Below, piece by piece: positions 35,581-45,544 of a DNA stretch of 64,000 nt. Under the pieces are notes generated by a model. The model worked only from the letters and a program-made list of their open reading frames with translations. It made no database searches and had not been told where the DNA came from. The stretch covers positions 620,001 through 684,000 of the forward strand of contig NZ_JAPKNI010000002.1 of the NCBI RefSeq assembly GCF_026343955.1, written 5' to 3'. This DNA comes from Kaistia defluvii (GTDB taxonomy: Bacteria; Pseudomonadota; Alphaproteobacteria; Rhizobiales; Kaistiaceae). The translations under genes were made by a program, and so were the position numbers. Each line of letters opens with the position of its first letter. The stretch's first letter is position 1.

Positions 35581-35784
35581 TCAGGGCTGGATCTCGTCCT
35601 CGTCTTCGAGATCGTCCTCGTCCATCTCCTCTTCCGGCATGTCGACGGCATCGCGCATCGGACGGCCATCGGTATCGATCAGCGCATCGACGAAGGCCTG
35701 ATTGGCGCGCTCGTCGATCTCGGGAACGGCATGCGGGTCGCGGCCCGGCGTCATCGGATCGGGGAAAGGCTTCTTCGGATCCAT
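35581..35784 (-). CDS. Small acidic hypothetical protein
   Basis: Unrecognised 67-aa protein. It starts MDPKKPFPDPMTPGRDPHAV and ends in a strongly acidic tail of Glu and Asp (about residues 48-65, EEEMDEDDLEDEDE). It has no Cys, membrane segment or signal peptide. AAGGAG lies 6 bases before the ATG, a strong ribosome-binding site, which supports real translation. Such Pro-rich to acidic small proteins are widespread in Rhizobiales without assigned function. The stop is followed at once by the GGGGCTT repeat on its own strand. Confidence 0.7.
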   Translation of the reverse strand: MDPKKPFPDPMTPGRDPHAVPEIDERANQAFVDALIDTDGRPMRDAVDMPEEEMDEDDLEDEDEIQP

Positions 35785-35880
35785 GTCGTTCTCCTTGATC
35801 GATGAATAGACTTTCGCACAGCACCCATTGTTCAGCGCCGGGAACCGTCGCTGCCACAGGGCTATTGCCAAAGCGCGCCG

Positions 35881-36153
35881 TCAGTCGGTCAGCAGGTCGT
35901 CACGCACCCGCAGGCCGCGCGCCAGAAGCCGCAAGGCCTCCTTCGAAATCAGCCAACCCGTCTCGCAGCGCATGATTTGCGTCACGGCCACGCCGGTGCG
36001 GTCCGCGAGGTCGGTCTGGCTGATGCAGCGCCACTCACGGATGGCTTTCAGCGGCTGTTCGCCGGCAGCGATTTTTTCCAGAACATGGTCCGGCAGCCCG
36101 GCTGTATCGCGCGGTCCTATATTGGGCTGCTGGCGGAAATGACGAAGCTCCAT
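35881..36153 (-). CDS. Helix-turn-helix (XRE-like) small regulator
   Basis: Protein of 90 aa with a lambda-repressor-like helix-turn-helix near residues 38-75 (REWRCISQTDLADRTGVAV and TQIMRCETGW). The start MELRHFRQQP has GGGAGGGAAAG just upstream. An open frame extending upstream to 37107 is only read-through of other genes. It lies 96 bp upstream of the acidic-protein gene on the same strand. The target is unknown. It has no partner toxin gene, so there is no support for an antitoxin role. Confidence 0.8.
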   Translation of the reverse strand: MELRHFRQQPNIGPRDTAGLPDHVLEKIAAGEQPLKAIREWRCISQTDLADRTGVAVTQIMRCETGWLISKEALRLLARGLRVRDDLLTD

Positions 36154-36275
36154 CTTTCCCTCCCAAATGGCGGCACACTCCTGCCGCCTTGGAAAGAAAC
36201 GCACGAAAGCCGAAACCGTTCCAGACTTCCGTGCCCTCGATAGCAAGATATTGATCGGATGGGCGGGGACGGCGA

Positions 36276-37046
36276 TCAGGCCGTGGGCAATGCGGGCAGA
36301 CCAGCCCGCTCGCGGAATTCCGCATTGCGAATATCGATCTCGCCACCAGCCAGATCCGCGGCGGCATCCGTGCAGAGATAGACGATGGCGCGCGCCGGAT
36401 CGGCCACGCCCGCCAGTTTCTCGCGCGGCAACTGGCTGACCGGATTGATACCCGAGGCTCGGATTTCGACCTGCATGTCGGTATCGACGATTCCAGGCGC
36501 AAAGCCGAAGGCGCGGATGCCGCGCGCGCCATATTCGAGCGCCAGGGATCTGGTCACCATGGCAAGCCCGGCCTTGGCGGCGCAATAGGCGCTCCAGCCC
36601 TCCATGGCATGATGCGCGGCACCCGAGGACAGGTTGACGATGGTGCCGCGCCCTTGGTCGAGCATGGCCGGCAGCACGGCCCGCGCCATCGCCGCCGCGC
36701 CGATCAGCGTCGCGTTGATGTTGGCGGCCCAGGCGTCGGAGTCTGTTTCGTGCAGAAGGCCAATCGGCTGCACCGTGCCGGCATTGTTGACGAGAATCGT
36801 CGGCGCGCCGACGATTGCGGTTGCCTCGCGTACCGCCGAACGGACGGAATCCGGCTCGGCCACATCGCAGGCGAGGCCGACGGCCCGGGCTTCGGCGCAT
36901 TCGCGCGCGATCGCTTCCGCATCGGCAAGGCGGCGGGCGGTGACGATGACCCGGGCGCCGGCCTCGGCAAGCGCCCTGGCGGTCGCTGCGCCGATGCCGC
37001 CCTTGGCGCCGGTGACGAGGGCGATTTCTCCGTCGAGCATGGTCAT
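36276..37046 (-). CDS. SDR-family oxidoreductase (sugar cluster)
   Basis: Short-chain dehydrogenase of 256 aa. Cofactor motif TGAKGGIG (about residues 12-19), ILVNNAGTVQP (about 83), catalytic Ser in VNLSSGAAHH (about 135), and WSAYCAAKAGL with Tyr and Lys (about 150). The start at 37046 overlaps the stop of the mutarotase-like gene (TGATG); MLDGE at 37040 is an alternative. It is the last gene of a run of eight or more on the minus strand. It probably oxidises a sugar, a sugar acid or a 2-keto-3-deoxy acid. Confidence 0.9.
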   Translation of the reverse strand: MTMLDGEIALVTGAKGGIGAATARALAEAGARVIVTARRLADAEAIARECAEARAVGLACDVAEPDSVRSAVREATAIVGAPTILVNNAGTVQPIGLLHETDSDAWAANINATLIGAAAMARAVLPAMLDQGRGTIVNLSSGAAHHAMEGWSAYCAAKAGLAMVTRSLALEYGARGIRAFGFAPGIVDTDMQVEIRASGINPVSQLPREKLAGVADPARAIVYLCTDAAADLAGGEIDIRNAEFRERAGLPALPTA

Positions 37047-37360
37047 CAATCCATGTGCCATTGCAGGGGAAGCATATAGGCGAAACCGGTGCGCGGGTCG
37101 CCCTCAAGCTTCATGATCGGCGCCATGGCCTCGCCCCAGCGCTTGTTGACCGGATCGTCCTTCAGATGGGCGATGGTCTTCTGGAGGTCGTCGGTTTCGA
37201 AATAGCCGATCAGCTTCAGGCCGAGCCGGAAGATCGAATAGTTGCGAATGCCGGCCGCCTTGAGCGTTTCCAGCATTTCCGGCCAGATCTCGTCATGCGC
37301 CTTCTTGTATTCCTCTTCGCATCCCGGACGGACTTCCAGAACCCAGGCGTAGTGACCCAT
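37046..37360 (-). CDS. L-rhamnose mutarotase family protein (RhaM-like)
   Basis: Small dimeric alpha-beta barrel protein of 104 aa that interconverts sugar anomers. MGHYAWVLEVRPGCEEEYKKAH, IWPEMLETLKAAGIRNYSIF, LIGYFETDD and a late RWGEAMAPIM match RhaM, which uses a His/Tyr pair at the active site. The start at 37360 begins the domain exactly. Mutarotases supply the correct anomer to a sugar dehydrogenase, and the gene overlaps an SDR. Rhamnose or fucose are the expected substrates of the family, but this member could use others. Confidence 0.9.
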   Translation of the reverse strand: MGHYAWVLEVRPGCEEEYKKAHDEIWPEMLETLKAAGIRNYSIFRLGLKLIGYFETDDLQKTIAHLKDDPVNKRWGEAMAPIMKLEGDPRTGFAYMLPLQWHMD

Positions 37361-37371
37361 GATTTCCCCCT

Positions 37372-38151
37372 TCAGGCGAGATAGTCGTGAACGATGCGCC
37401 CCGGCACCAGCGTGAAGTCCGCCTTCCAGTGCAGGCCGTCCAGCATGTCGACCACGGGCAGGCGGTGGATTGGCGCCTGGGCGTTGGGCCGCAACTCGAC
37501 CGTGCAAGGGCCGCCCCAGCATTCATGAACCACGACATTCTGGAGCCGTCTCGCCGTCAGCTGCCGGATCGCCGGGCGCTGGTCGATGTGGTCGATGACC
37601 TTCAGATTGATGTTCTCGGCGAAGTCGAAATGCTTGTTGAGACTGGCGAGCGTGTCGGTGCGCTGCTTGTAGGGCAGCGTGCCGGTCAGGACGTCGATGC
37701 CGTTGCGCGCCACCGTGCCGACGACGAGATCGCCGCGCAGTTCCAGCTTCGGCTCCCCCAGTTTCTTGGGCTGGCCATGCAGTTCGCGGCCATGCGCGAC
37801 GCCGGCATCCGATGAAAGGAACAGATAGGGCGAATAGGAGCCTTCCACGACGCCCGGCAGGCGGCAGCCGAGCGAGATATTGCTCTCGCCATAGGGGCCG
37901 AGCCATTCCGTGTCGTTCATGCGGTAGATATGCGCCATGACGATGTCGCTGGCAGGCTCCAGCGGCGGCGGCAGCAGCCGGGCGACGGCCGCCTCGGTGG
38001 TGCGCCAGACCAGCGTCAGCACGTCGACATTGCGGAAGGTGAAGGGGTAGGGCGGCACCATCGGCGCGTCCCACGGCGTCGAGAAGCCTGGCTTCAGGAT
38101 GTCCTCGACCGTCAGCCGGTCGAGCCCGCCATTGCGCAGATCCTTGCTCAT
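37372..38151 (-). CDS. Acetoacetate decarboxylase family protein
   Basis: Acetoacetate-decarboxylase superfamily member of 259 aa. The catalytic Lys pair of the family is present in RELHGQPKKLGEPKLEL (about residues 140-156), where the first Lys would form a Schiff base with a beta-keto substrate. The beta-barrel segments include YPFTFRNVDVLTLVWRTTEA and GSYSPYLFLSSDAGVAHG. It overlaps the upstream SDR by one base and is followed by the mutarotase gene, inside a sugar catabolic operon. True acetoacetate decarboxylation has no obvious role here, so a diketo or beta-keto sugar-acid cleavage or hydrolysis is inferred. Confidence 0.85.
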   Translation of the reverse strand: MSKDLRNGGLDRLTVEDILKPGFSTPWDAPMVPPYPFTFRNVDVLTLVWRTTEAAVARLLPPPLEPASDIVMAHIYRMNDTEWLGPYGESNISLGCRLPGVVEGSYSPYLFLSSDAGVAHGRELHGQPKKLGEPKLELRGDLVVGTVARNGIDVLTGTLPYKQRTDTLASLNKHFDFAENINLKVIDHIDQRPAIRQLTARRLQNVVVHECWGGPCTVELRPNAQAPIHRLPVVDMLDGLHWKADFTLVPGRIVHDYLA

Positions 38152-38954
38152 CAGTCGGCATCCCTTGCGAAGCGCGCTTCCTTCGGCGGCGCGATGCCGT
38201 ATCCGACGAAGCCGCCGGTCACATTGATCAGTTCGCCGGTGACGAAGGAGGCTTCCGGCGAGGCGACATAGGAGACGGCGGCGGCGACGTCGGCCGGCCG
38301 GCACCAGCGGCCGACAGGGATCGTCTTCAGCACCTGCGCCTCGAACGCCTCCCAGGAGAGGCCGAGCTTGTCGGCCTTCTCGCGGAACTGCTTCTCCATG
38401 CCGGTGCCGGGGCCGACATGGCCGGGCGCGACGCCGTTCACCGTGATGCCGTAGGAGGCCAGTTCGACCGCGAGGCACTGGGTCAGGCCCCAGAGCGCGT
38501 TCTTCGACGAGATGTAGGCGCTGGAGTAAGGATTGCCGAAATTGAGCCGGGTGATGATGTTGATGATCCGGCCGCTCTCGGCGCGCATCATCGCGCGTGC
38601 GGCGGCGCGGCAGGTAAGGAACGGCCCGCGTGCGTTGACCGACTGGATCCGGTCCCATTCCTCCGGCGTCGTATCGACCACCAGCTTCTGCAGATGGATG
38701 CCGGCGGCATTGATCAGCACGTCGAGGCGGCCATGCTGCTCCAGCACAGTCTCGAAGGCCAGATCGACGGAGTTCGCGTCCGTGATATCGATGCCGATGG
38801 CGCTGCCGCCGACGCCGTTGGCGATCTCGGCCGCGAGCGCTTCGTTGTGATCGGCGGCGACCACGTGATAGCCGTCGCTTGCCAGCCGTCGCACGATCTC
38901 CGCGCCGATGCCGCCGGCGCCGCCGGTCACGAGCGCAATGCCTTTTGCCGTCAC
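38151..38954 (-). CDS. SDR-family oxidoreductase (second of the sugar cluster)
   Basis: Short-chain dehydrogenase of 267 aa. Cofactor motif TGGAGGIG (about residues 10-17), LINAAGIHLQK (about 82), Ser-containing NIITRLNFGNP, and YISSKNAL with Tyr and Lys (about 150). GTG at 38954 is the start: GAGGGAG lies 8 bases upstream, and it overlaps the isomerase stop by GTGA. Its catalytic Ser position reads ITRLN, so the usual Ser appears replaced by Thr, a mild deviation. It probably acts next to the acetoacetate-decarboxylase-like enzyme on a 3-deoxy keto acid. Confidence 0.88.
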   Translation of the reverse strand: MTAKGIALVTGGAGGIGAEIVRRLASDGYHVVAADHNEALAAEIANGVGGSAIGIDITDANSVDLAFETVLEQHGRLDVLINAAGIHLQKLVVDTTPEEWDRIQSVNARGPFLTCRAAARAMMRAESGRIINIITRLNFGNPYSSAYISSKNALWGLTQCLAVELASYGITVNGVAPGHVGPGTGMEKQFREKADKLGLSWEAFEAQVLKTIPVGRWCRPADVAAAVSYVASPEASFVTGELINVTGGFVGYGIAPPKEARFARDAD

Positions 38955-39763
38955 GCCAGCCACTCCCTCACGCAATCCCGCATGTCGACGGTCTCGGTCA
39001 GCACGTCGTCATGCCGGCCGTCCATGTAGTCCTGATGCACATATTCGATGGAGAGATAGCCGTCATAGCCGGCCGCCTTCAGTGTCCCGAGCATGGCGCC
39101 GAAATTGAGCGTGCCGAGCGACAGCTTGCATTGCAGCACGCCGGCGCGCGCCTGGCGCAGATGCACATGGGCCGCATGCGGCGCCAGCCCATCGATCTCC
39201 TCCTGCCGATAGCCGAGGCAGGCGAAATGCGCGTAGTCGAGCGTCAGCTTCAGCCCCGGCACGCGATCGAGCAGGTCGAGCACCAGGGTCGGGCTTTCGA
39301 GATAGGAATGGACATGCGGCTCGACGGTGAGTTGGATGCCTTCCGGGGCCGCGATCGCCACCAGCCGGCGCAGGCTTTCCGCCGATTCCAATAGCGCCAT
39401 GGCGCGGTCCTGGCCGGGATTGACGACGCCGGGCAGCACGAAGACGGTTTCGAGGCCAGCGCGCTTGGCGAAGCGCACCACCGCCCGGAAATCCGCCTCG
39501 TTGCGCTCGCGGTGGCTGGGATCGGCGAGGTTCCGGTCCGATAGCGAGCCGCCGAACAAGTGGTAGAGATTGGGCAGGGCGACGCCGAGCTGGAGAACGC
39601 GGTCAGCCGTGCCGTCCGGGTCGGCGATCAGAGCCTCGCGGTCGAGGCCGGGCCTGTAGAAATAGCCGAGGTCGAGCGCGCCGATGCCGAGCAGATTGGA
39701 GAGCCCCGACGCTTCTTGCAGTGTCAGGCTGCGCAGGGACCAGGTGGTGAGCGAAAGCTTCAT
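38951..39763 (-). CDS. Sugar phosphate isomerase/epimerase (TIM-barrel AP-endonuclease-2 fold)
   Basis: Xylose-isomerase-like TIM barrel of 270 aa. It begins MKLSLTTWSLRSLTLQEASG. Metal-binding residues of the fold appear in LTVEPHVHSYLES (about residues 143-155), LTLDYAHFACLG (about 175), AAHVHLRQARAG (about 205) and LSIEYVHQDYMDG (about 248). This family includes xylose isomerase-like, IolE and IolI enzymes and keto-sugar epimerases. The gene overlaps the second SDR by GTGA. Substrate unknown; a 3-keto or ketose intermediate made by the Gfo/Idh protein is a fair guess. Confidence 0.9.
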   Translation of the reverse strand: MKLSLTTWSLRSLTLQEASGLSNLLGIGALDLGYFYRPGLDREALIADPDGTADRVLQLGVALPNLYHLFGGSLSDRNLADPSHRERNEADFRAVVRFAKRAGLETVFVLPGVVNPGQDRAMALLESAESLRRLVAIAAPEGIQLTVEPHVHSYLESPTLVLDLLDRVPGLKLTLDYAHFACLGYRQEEIDGLAPHAAHVHLRQARAGVLQCKLSLGTLNFGAMLGTLKAAGYDGYLSIEYVHQDYMDGRHDDVLTETVDMRDCVREWLA

Positions 39764-39768
39764 GGCGC

Positions 39769-40812
39769 TCAGACCTTTTCCATCCGGCCGCTTTCGGCGG
39801 AGCGATACAACGCGTCGAGCACTTCGACGGCGCGCATGCCGACCGTGCCGGGCGAAGCATTCGGCGGATTGAGGCCCCGGCAGATATCGACCAGCAGATT
39901 GACCGGCTCGACGCAGCTATAGGCGCCAGCGCCCGGCTCGATTTCAACGAATACATCGGTCCCGTCGCGCCGGCTTACTTCCAACCGCTCCCGCTCGATA
40001 TCGAGCAGCAGCATCCCTTCCGAGCCGAAGATGCGCAGGTCGATCTGGAAACCGCGATGTTTTGGAACCGTCGAGGCGCCGGAAAGCGAGGCGGTCGCGC
40101 CATTGGCGAAGCGGACGACGGCTGCGTCGTAATAATCGACCCCGGCCGGCGAGCGGCCGACCATGGCAAAGACCTCTTCCGGCGCGATGTCGGCGATCTT
40201 GAACAGCAGGCCCAGCGCATGGACCAGCTGGCCCCAGCCATAGCCGCCGGCGCGCTGCGGATCGGCCCAGGTCGAAGCCGGCGGGCGGAACATGGCGCCT
40301 TCGGTTTCCTTCATCGGCTGGCCGGCCATCAGGTCGCCAAGCGCCGAGGCCATCTGCAGCACGACATGCTCGACCTTGCCGATCGCACCCGACGCGACCA
40401 GTTCGGCGGCGCGCTCGCTGAACGGCTTGAAGTTCCAGCCATAGGGCACGACGACTTCGCGGCCGAAGGCTGCGGCTTCCGTGACGATATCGCGCGCATC
40501 GGCGGCGTTGGTCGCGAGCGGCTTCTCGACCAGCACATGGCAGCCGGCGCGGATCGCGGCGATTGCGTGCTCATGGTGCAGCACATGCGGCGAGGCGATG
40601 ATGACGCCGTCGAGCTCGACCTCGCGCAGCATGTCGCGATAGTCCTCAAACCCGTGCGGGATATCGAACTTGGCCTGGATCTGCGCCAGTTCGGTCTCGC
40701 CCAGCCGGTTGACCGCAACCAGCTCGCAATCCGGGTTCGCCTTCAGGATCGGGATGTGGTTCTCGACCGCCCACCAGCCAGCCCCGATGATGCCTATCCT
40801 GGCGCGCTTCAT
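39769..40812 (-). CDS. Gfo/Idh/MocA-family oxidoreductase
   Basis: NAD(P)-dependent sugar oxidoreductase of 347 aa. The Rossmann motif GIIGAGWWAVENH is at residues 8-20, followed by GVIIASPHVLHHEHA and the catalytic-type VEKPLATNAADA (about residues 95-106), where EKP marks the family. The C-terminal half is the alpha/beta substrate domain with ADPQRAGGYGWGQLVHALG (His at the end). It lies 5 bp before the isomerase gene. Probable role: oxidation of a sugar or inositol-like ring to a keto product. Confidence 0.92.
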   Translation of the reverse strand: MKRARIGIIGAGWWAVENHIPILKANPDCELVAVNRLGETELAQIQAKFDIPHGFEDYRDMLREVELDGVIIASPHVLHHEHAIAAIRAGCHVLVEKPLATNAADARDIVTEAAAFGREVVVPYGWNFKPFSERAAELVASGAIGKVEHVVLQMASALGDLMAGQPMKETEGAMFRPPASTWADPQRAGGYGWGQLVHALGLLFKIADIAPEEVFAMVGRSPAGVDYYDAAVVRFANGATASLSGASTVPKHRGFQIDLRIFGSEGMLLLDIERERLEVSRRDGTDVFVEIEPGAGAYSCVEPVNLLVDICRGLNPPNASPGTVGMRAVEVLDALYRSAESGRMEKV

Positions 40813-40825
40813 GAGTTTCGTTCCA

Positions 40826-41548
40826 TTAGGGAGTGATATCCATGGCGTTGACCGTCGAGAGGTGCACGTTGGTCATGTGCTGCACCATTGCGGCTTCGGC
40901 GGCGTCCGGGTCGCGCGCGTCGAGCGCGGCGACGATCCGTTCGTGATCCTGGAAGGATTGGCCGAGGACGCCGGGGTTTTCGGCGGCGATGCGGCGATAT
41001 TCCATGCCGAGGATGTAGAGCGAGGTCGAGACGCGCACGAGGAACGGGTTGCCTGTCGCGTCGGACAGAACCCGGTGAAACTCGACGTCGGAGACGCGGA
41101 AGCCTATGGGATCGTTGATCAATCCGCGCTGGACGAGAAGCATGTTCTTCATCCGCGTCAAATCTTCCGGCGTGATGCGCTCGGCCGCCATCCGCCCGAT
41201 TCCGCCATCGATCAGCTTTCGCGACTCGTAGAGCGCATTGACGTTGTGCTCGTTCAGCGTGATCAGCAGCTGCAGCGGCCCGAGCAGGTCGGAGGCTTCG
41301 AGCGACGACACATAGATGCCGCCGCCCTGCCGGACCTTGAGCACCCCGAGGATCTGCAGGCCGCGCAGGGCCTCGCGGACGCTGGGCCGGCTGACCTGCA
41401 TGGCGGCCGCCAGTTCGCGTTCGGGCGGAAGCTGGTCGCCCGGCCGGAGGTTCTTCGTCCGCACCAGGTCGAGCAGCTTCTTGGCGACCTGCTCGGCCAC
41501 CGAGCTGCGCTCGATCGGTTCGAAGTCGCCTGCGCCCATCTCCGCCAT
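40826..41548 (-). CDS. FadR-subfamily GntR transcriptional regulator
   Basis: Regulator of 240 aa. The N-terminal winged helix ends with LPPERELAAAMQVSRPSVREALRGL in two adjacent segments (about residues 40-65). The C-terminal FCD ligand domain carries conserved Asp/His positions (VEFHRVLSDATGNPFL near 150 and DPDAAEAAMVQHM near 220). It is flanked by the Gfo/Idh gene and the RbsC-like permease on the same strand, suggesting it is part of the operon it controls. The paired operator sites at 45375 and 45447 are its likely targets. Confidence 0.92.
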   Translation of the reverse strand: MAEMGAGDFEPIERSSVAEQVAKKLLDLVRTKNLRPGDQLPPERELAAAMQVSRPSVREALRGLQILGVLKVRQGGGIYVSSLEASDLLGPLQLLITLNEHNVNALYESRKLIDGGIGRMAAERITPEDLTRMKNMLLVQRGLINDPIGFRVSDVEFHRVLSDATGNPFLVRVSTSLYILGMEYRRIAAENPGVLGQSFQDHERIVAALDARDPDAAEAAMVQHMTNVHLSTVNAMDITP

Positions 41549-41549
41549 C

Positions 41550-42545
41550 TTATTCGCCCAGCGCGCGGGTTCGGATCTGGTCGAGGCTGACGGCCAACAT
41601 CAGGACGACGCCCCGCGTGACATCCTGCCAGAAGCTGGAAACATTGAGCAAAGTCAGGCCGTTATTGAGCGTGCCGAGGATCAGCACCGCGAGCAGGGTG
41701 CCCCAGACGCTGCCGCGCCCGCCATTCAGGCTGGTGCCGCCAAGGATGATCGCGGCGATGACGGTGAGGAGCTGCGAGCCGGCGGCGGTCGGGCCTGCCG
41801 CGCCCAGCATGGCGCCCAGGATGGTGCCGGCGATGGCGCCGGAAATGGCCGAGATCACATAGAGGGTGATGACGGTCTTTTCGAGCGGAATGCCGATCAG
41901 GCGCGAAGCCTCGGCATTGCCGCCGGCGGCGTAGATGTAGCGGCCGAAGCGCATTTTCGTCATGACGACCCAGAGCCCGACGAAGGTCACCATCATGATG
42001 ATGAAGGGGATCGGGATGCCGATGACACGGCCCGAACCAACCCAGTTGAAGCCCGGAACCATCAGCGGCCGGGTCAGGCCGCCGGTCAGCACCAGGGCGA
42101 TGCCCGAGATGATGCTCATCATGCCGAGGGTCACGATCAGCGGGTTCAGGCGTAAGCGCGTTGTAAACAGTCCGTTAACCACGCCGATGGCGGCGGCGAC
42201 GACGATGGCGAGCAGCACGCCGATCCAGATCGGGAAGCCCATGCCGTGCAGCATGGAGATGACGACGCCGGTCAGGCCGGCGATCGCGGCGACCGAGAGG
42301 TCGAGACCGCCGGCGATGATCAGCGGCGTGCCGGCGGCGGCCATCAGGCCGATATAGGCGACGTTGCCGCCGATCTGCAGCATGTTGCGGAGCGTCAGGA
42401 AATAGGGCGACAGGACGGAGAAGACCGCGATCAGGATCAGGTAGAAGATCCCGAGCATGGCGACGCCCGACCACGGCTTGCCGAACAGCTGGATCATCTG
42501 TTCCCTGGCGCCGCCGGTGGAGTGGGTTTCGATGGATTGGGCCAT
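41550..42545 (-). CDS. Ribose-type ABC transporter permease (RbsC family)
   Basis: Inner-membrane permease of 331 aa with about eight membrane segments. Family segments are MLQIGGNVAYIGLMAAAGTP, IIAGGLDLSVAAIAGL (about residues 78-93), ARL-type loop NAEASRLIGIPLEKTVI (about 215) and GGTSLNGGRGSVWGTLLAVL (about 270). It is 11 bp downstream of the ATPase gene. It imports a monosaccharide together with the ATPase at 42557 and the binding protein at 44145. Confidence 0.93.
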   Translation of the reverse strand: MAQSIETHSTGGAREQMIQLFGKPWSGVAMLGIFYLILIAVFSVLSPYFLTLRNMLQIGGNVAYIGLMAAAGTPLIIAGGLDLSVAAIAGLTGVVISMLHGMGFPIWIGVLLAIVVAAAIGVVNGLFTTRLRLNPLIVTLGMMSIISGIALVLTGGLTRPLMVPGFNWVGSGRVIGIPIPFIIMMVTFVGLWVVMTKMRFGRYIYAAGGNAEASRLIGIPLEKTVITLYVISAISGAIAGTILGAMLGAAGPTAAGSQLLTVIAAIILGGTSLNGGRGSVWGTLLAVLILGTLNNGLTLLNVSSFWQDVTRGVVLMLAVSLDQIRTRALGE

Positions 42546-42556
42546 GGGATGGGTCC

Positions 42557-44083
<1,527 letters not shown>

Positions 44084-44110
44084 GCGGCCCTTCCTGGAAA
44101 GTTGAGACAT

Positions 44111-44134
44111 CGGCGGACGCCGCAGCGTCCGCCG
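44111..44134 (-). promoter_or_regulatory. Stem-loop between sugar-binding-protein and ATPase genes
   Basis: CGGCGGACGC at 44111-44120 pairs perfectly with GCGTCCGCCG at 44125-44134 around a 4-base loop, 10 bp after the binding-protein stop. It has no T run. Like the one at 7755 it probably stabilises the upstream mRNA so the binding protein is made in excess. Confidence 0.6.
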
Positions 44135-44144
44135 AAGGATCCGA

Positions 44145-45344
44145 TCAGTTGGTCGGGATCAGGTTCTGGTAGTCGGCGAGGTCCGGCAGCGTGCGGATCT
44201 CGGCCAGATGCTTCTCGAAAGCTTCCTGCGGGAAGGTGAACTGGATCGGGTCCTTGCCCTTGGCGCAGGCGAACTTGTCGTAATAGGTGCAGACATTGTC
44301 CTTGGTGACCATGACATGGTTGACCAGTACCGTGTCCGGCACGTCCTTGCCGGCCAGCTGCATCAGGGCCAGCGGGATCAGGTAGTTGCCGTAGCGCTCG
44401 GGGAAGTAGCCGACCGAGGACACGAAGGCGGGCTCGTCGATCATGGTCTGGATCTCGTCGGCGCCCATGCCGACGACGATCAGGTCCGCCTCGCGGCCAG
44501 CCTGCTTGACGGCGCGCAGCATGCCGGTCGCCGCCTGGTCGTTGATCGCCGTCACCATGATGGGCGCGCCTTCGGGGATGCGCCCGATGACGTTGTTCAT
44601 CTGGGTGAAGCTCTCTTCGAGCGTGTTCTTGGTGTCGATCTTAATGATGTGATCGTCCGAGAAGCCCTCGACGGCCGCCTTGAAGCCGGCGACCTGGCCG
44701 CCGGTGCGCATGGCGGGAATGGCGCCCGATTGCGGCAGTTCGCCGACGACGAAGAAACCTTCCTTGACCTTGTCGGCGCCAAACTTGGCGATCGCCGCCT
44801 GGCCGAGATAGGCGCCGCCCATGAAGCCCGAGCGGGGGTTGTTGGCGCCGAAGAAGGTCGCACCCGGCATCGGGATATCGATCGCCACGACCTTGGTGTT
44901 GGCGTCGTTCATCTGCTGCATGATGGTGGCGCCGAAATTGGCGTCGGTCTGGAATTCGGTGACGTGATCGACCTGGCGCTGCAGGAAGCTCTGCGCATTG
45001 GCGAGGGCGGTTGCGCCGTCGAGGCGGTTGTCGGTGATCTGCAGGTCGACGCCGGCGGCCTTGGCGTTCTCGACCATGCCGTTCTCGACCTTCAGGCAGA
45101 ACGACACGTCGCGCTGCAGATTGGCGAAGCCGAGAACGAGGTTCTTGCCGTTGTTGGGCTTATGGGCGGCGGTGGCGTCGGCGACCATCGCCTTGAGCTG
45201 GTCGGCGCTGAGCATGGCGCCGTCGAACTTCGTCGGGTCGAAGCCGTGGAAGTCCTCGGCATAGGCCGCGCTGCCGAGCAGAAGCGACAGGACCGCGGCG
45301 CTGGCGACACGGCGCATGGCGTGGAACGGAATCCGAGCGTGCAT
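44145..45344 (-). CDS. Sugar ABC transporter substrate-binding protein (RbsB-like, periplasmic)
   Basis: Type I periplasmic binding protein of 399 aa, longer than RbsB (about 300). The signal peptide spans residues 1-29 (RRVASAAVLSLLLGSAAYAE). The mature part carries LVLGFANLQRDVSFCLKVEN, VTEFQTDANFGATIMQQMND and IMVTAINDQAATGMLRA. MHARIPFH at 45344 follows GGAGGAG by 8 bases. It is the first gene of the operon, with a two-site operator-like promoter upstream. Confidence 0.92.
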   Translation of the reverse strand: MHARIPFHAMRRVASAAVLSLLLGSAAYAEDFHGFDPTKFDGAMLSADQLKAMVADATAAHKPNNGKNLVLGFANLQRDVSFCLKVENGMVENAKAAGVDLQITDNRLDGATALANAQSFLQRQVDHVTEFQTDANFGATIMQQMNDANTKVVAIDIPMPGATFFGANNPRSGFMGGAYLGQAAIAKFGADKVKEGFFVVGELPQSGAIPAMRTGGQVAGFKAAVEGFSDDHIIKIDTKNTLEESFTQMNNVIGRIPEGAPIMVTAINDQAATGMLRAVKQAGREADLIVVGMGADEIQTMIDEPAFVSSVGYFPERYGNYLIPLALMQLAGKDVPDTVLVNHVMVTKDNVCTYYDKFACAKGKDPIQFTFPQEAFEKHLAEIRTLPDLADYQNLIPTN

Positions 45345-45374
45345 GGAAAAGTCTCCTCCCTCAAAGAGCATTCT

Positions 45375-45393
45375 GAATTGGTAAGGCCAATTT
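45375..45393. promoter_or_regulatory. Candidate FadR-type operator 1
   Basis: The core ATTGGTAAGGCCAAT lies 31 bp before the binding-protein start. The site at 45447-45465, read on the other strand, has ATTGGTCAGGCCAAT, identical except for one central base. TGGT-N-GGCCA is close to the TNGTNNNACNA theme of FadR-type GntR sites. Confidence 0.6.
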
Positions 45394-45446
45394 CTTGGCG
45401 GCAAAACTGGCACGACATTTCGGATGACGCAAGGGTCACGTTGCAA

Positions 45447-45465
45447 TAATTGGCCTGACCAATTC
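45447..45465. promoter_or_regulatory. Candidate FadR-type operator 2
   Basis: Second copy of the site at 45375, in inverted orientation, with centres 72 bp apart. It lies 80 bp before the dehydratase ATG at 45545, so the pair covers both divergent promoters. Confidence 0.6.
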
Positions 45466-45544
45466 GATTGACGACCTCAGGGTTTTGAATCTAGCCTTGC
45501 TGCAAACGACCGCGCGGCAAGCGCAGGTTTGGGGAGGAAACTGC

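Noticed and set aside
35881-36153. Toxin-antitoxin module with the acidic small protein
   Set aside because: The small acidic protein resembles no toxin, the genes are 96 bp apart, and nothing indicates coupled translation.
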